The notes under the pieces are model-generated. The model searched no databases, was not told the DNA's origin, and saw nothing but the letters and a program-made list of their open reading frames with translations. From Dehalococcoidia bacterium (lineage in GTDB: Bacteria > Chloroflexota > Dehalococcoidia > Dehalococcoidales > RBG-16-60-22), in contig JABMRL010000227.1 of assembly GCA_013202615.1 (NCBI GenBank), positions 1-6,029 of the forward strand: 6,029 nt of DNA, written 5' to 3'. Made by a program: the position numbers and the translations under genes. This document shows positions 5,926 through 6,029 of this stretch, piece after piece; position 1 is the first letter of the stretch; each line of letters begins with the position of its first letter.

Positions 5926-5954
5926 TTGACATTCCCTCTGACCGTTGTTAGAAT
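5926..5954 (+). promoter_or_regulatory. Near-consensus sigma-70-type promoter
   Basis: TTGACA (5926-5931) and TAGAAT (5949-5954) are separated by 17 bases, a near-perfect match. Transcription should start near 5961, about 34 bases before the ATG at 5995. Confidence 0.75.
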
Positions 5955-5957
5955 ATC

Positions 5958-5974
5958 CATACGTATGTAAGTAT
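5958..5974. promoter_or_regulatory. Candidate operator at the transcription start
   Basis: The perfect 10-base palindrome CATACGTATG (5958-5967) lies over the predicted start point. GTAT recurs at 5963-5966 and 5971-5974, an 8-base repeat. Short repeats of this size fit RHH-type repressors; autoregulation by the downstream product is inferred. Confidence 0.4.
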
Positions 5975-5994
5975 CTATGTCTTGGAGGTGTAAT

Positions 5995-6029
5995 ATGAGT
6001 AGAAAGATGACTGTCGTGTTTCATAACGA
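5995..6029 (+). CDS. Start of a small protein, possibly ribbon-helix-helix type; 3' end outside window
   Basis: Only 11 codons are visible: MSRKMTVVFHN. GGAGG (5984-5988) sits six bases before ATG 5995, and a strong promoter lies just upstream, so this is very likely a real gene start. A basic opening followed by a short hydrophobic beta-strand (MTVVFH) is how small RHH regulators and antitoxins often begin, and a candidate operator overlaps the start point. The family assignment is a guess from 11 residues and promoter design. An internal Met at codon 5 is an alternative start. Confidence 0.6.
   Translation, partial: MSRKMTVVFHN

Noticed and set aside
1..6029. CRISPR array, tRNA, rRNA or intact insertion sequence
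   Set aside because: No regularly spaced repeats, cloverleaf-forming segment, rRNA-like block or transposase gene with terminal inverted repeats was seen.

Overview
The window is bacterial DNA of moderate GC content with good Shine-Dalgarno sites. The protein types (Old Yellow Enzyme-like reductase, flavin reductase-like protein, DHMPT-synthase-like metallo-beta-lactamase, GlcG/HbpS protein, small ribbon-helix-helix regulators) and a Gram-positive-type LexA box would suit an anaerobic Chloroflexota (Dehalococcoidia-like) organism. That assignment is an impression, not a result.

Layout: (1) 1-223, minus strand: the 5' part of a ribbon-helix-helix (RHH) antitoxin-like gene, with its own promoter and repeat-rich operator region at 253-292. 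(2) 293-622: no recognisable gene. (3) 623-884, plus strand: a strong promoter whose -35/-10 spacer contains a GAAC-N4-GTTC palindrome (LexA/DinR type). It drives a DUF6504-like gene that loses its 3' end where it meets the convergent reductase gene. (4) 875-5127, minus strand: four co-oriented genes. In transcription order they are a GlcG/HbpS-family protein, a flavin reductase-like protein, an MBL-fold hydrolase and a 649-residue FMN/FAD/Fe-S oxidoreductase. The first gap holds an unannotated fossil of the C-terminus of threonine synthase (4467-4619, one internal stop). (5) 5128-5925: about 800 bases with no recognisable gene, including a strong ribosome binding site in front of a three-codon ORF. 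(6) 5926-6029, plus strand: a near-consensus sigma-70 promoter with a palindrome at the expected start point, then the first 11 codons of a small gene that may encode another RHH protein.

How it fits together: the flavin reductase-like protein, MBL protein and Old Yellow Enzyme-like reductase form a plausible redox cluster, although the substrate cannot be read from the sequence. Around it lie a gene with a lost 3' end, a gene with a lost 5' end and self-contained regulator genes at both edges. This looks like an accessory region assembled by recombination, with gene remnants in the joints. I found no IS element, CRISPR array, tRNA or rRNA, and no convincing new multi-gene system. The most notable items are the truncated SOS-type locus, the threonine synthase fossil and the catalytic-site substitutions in the reductase.
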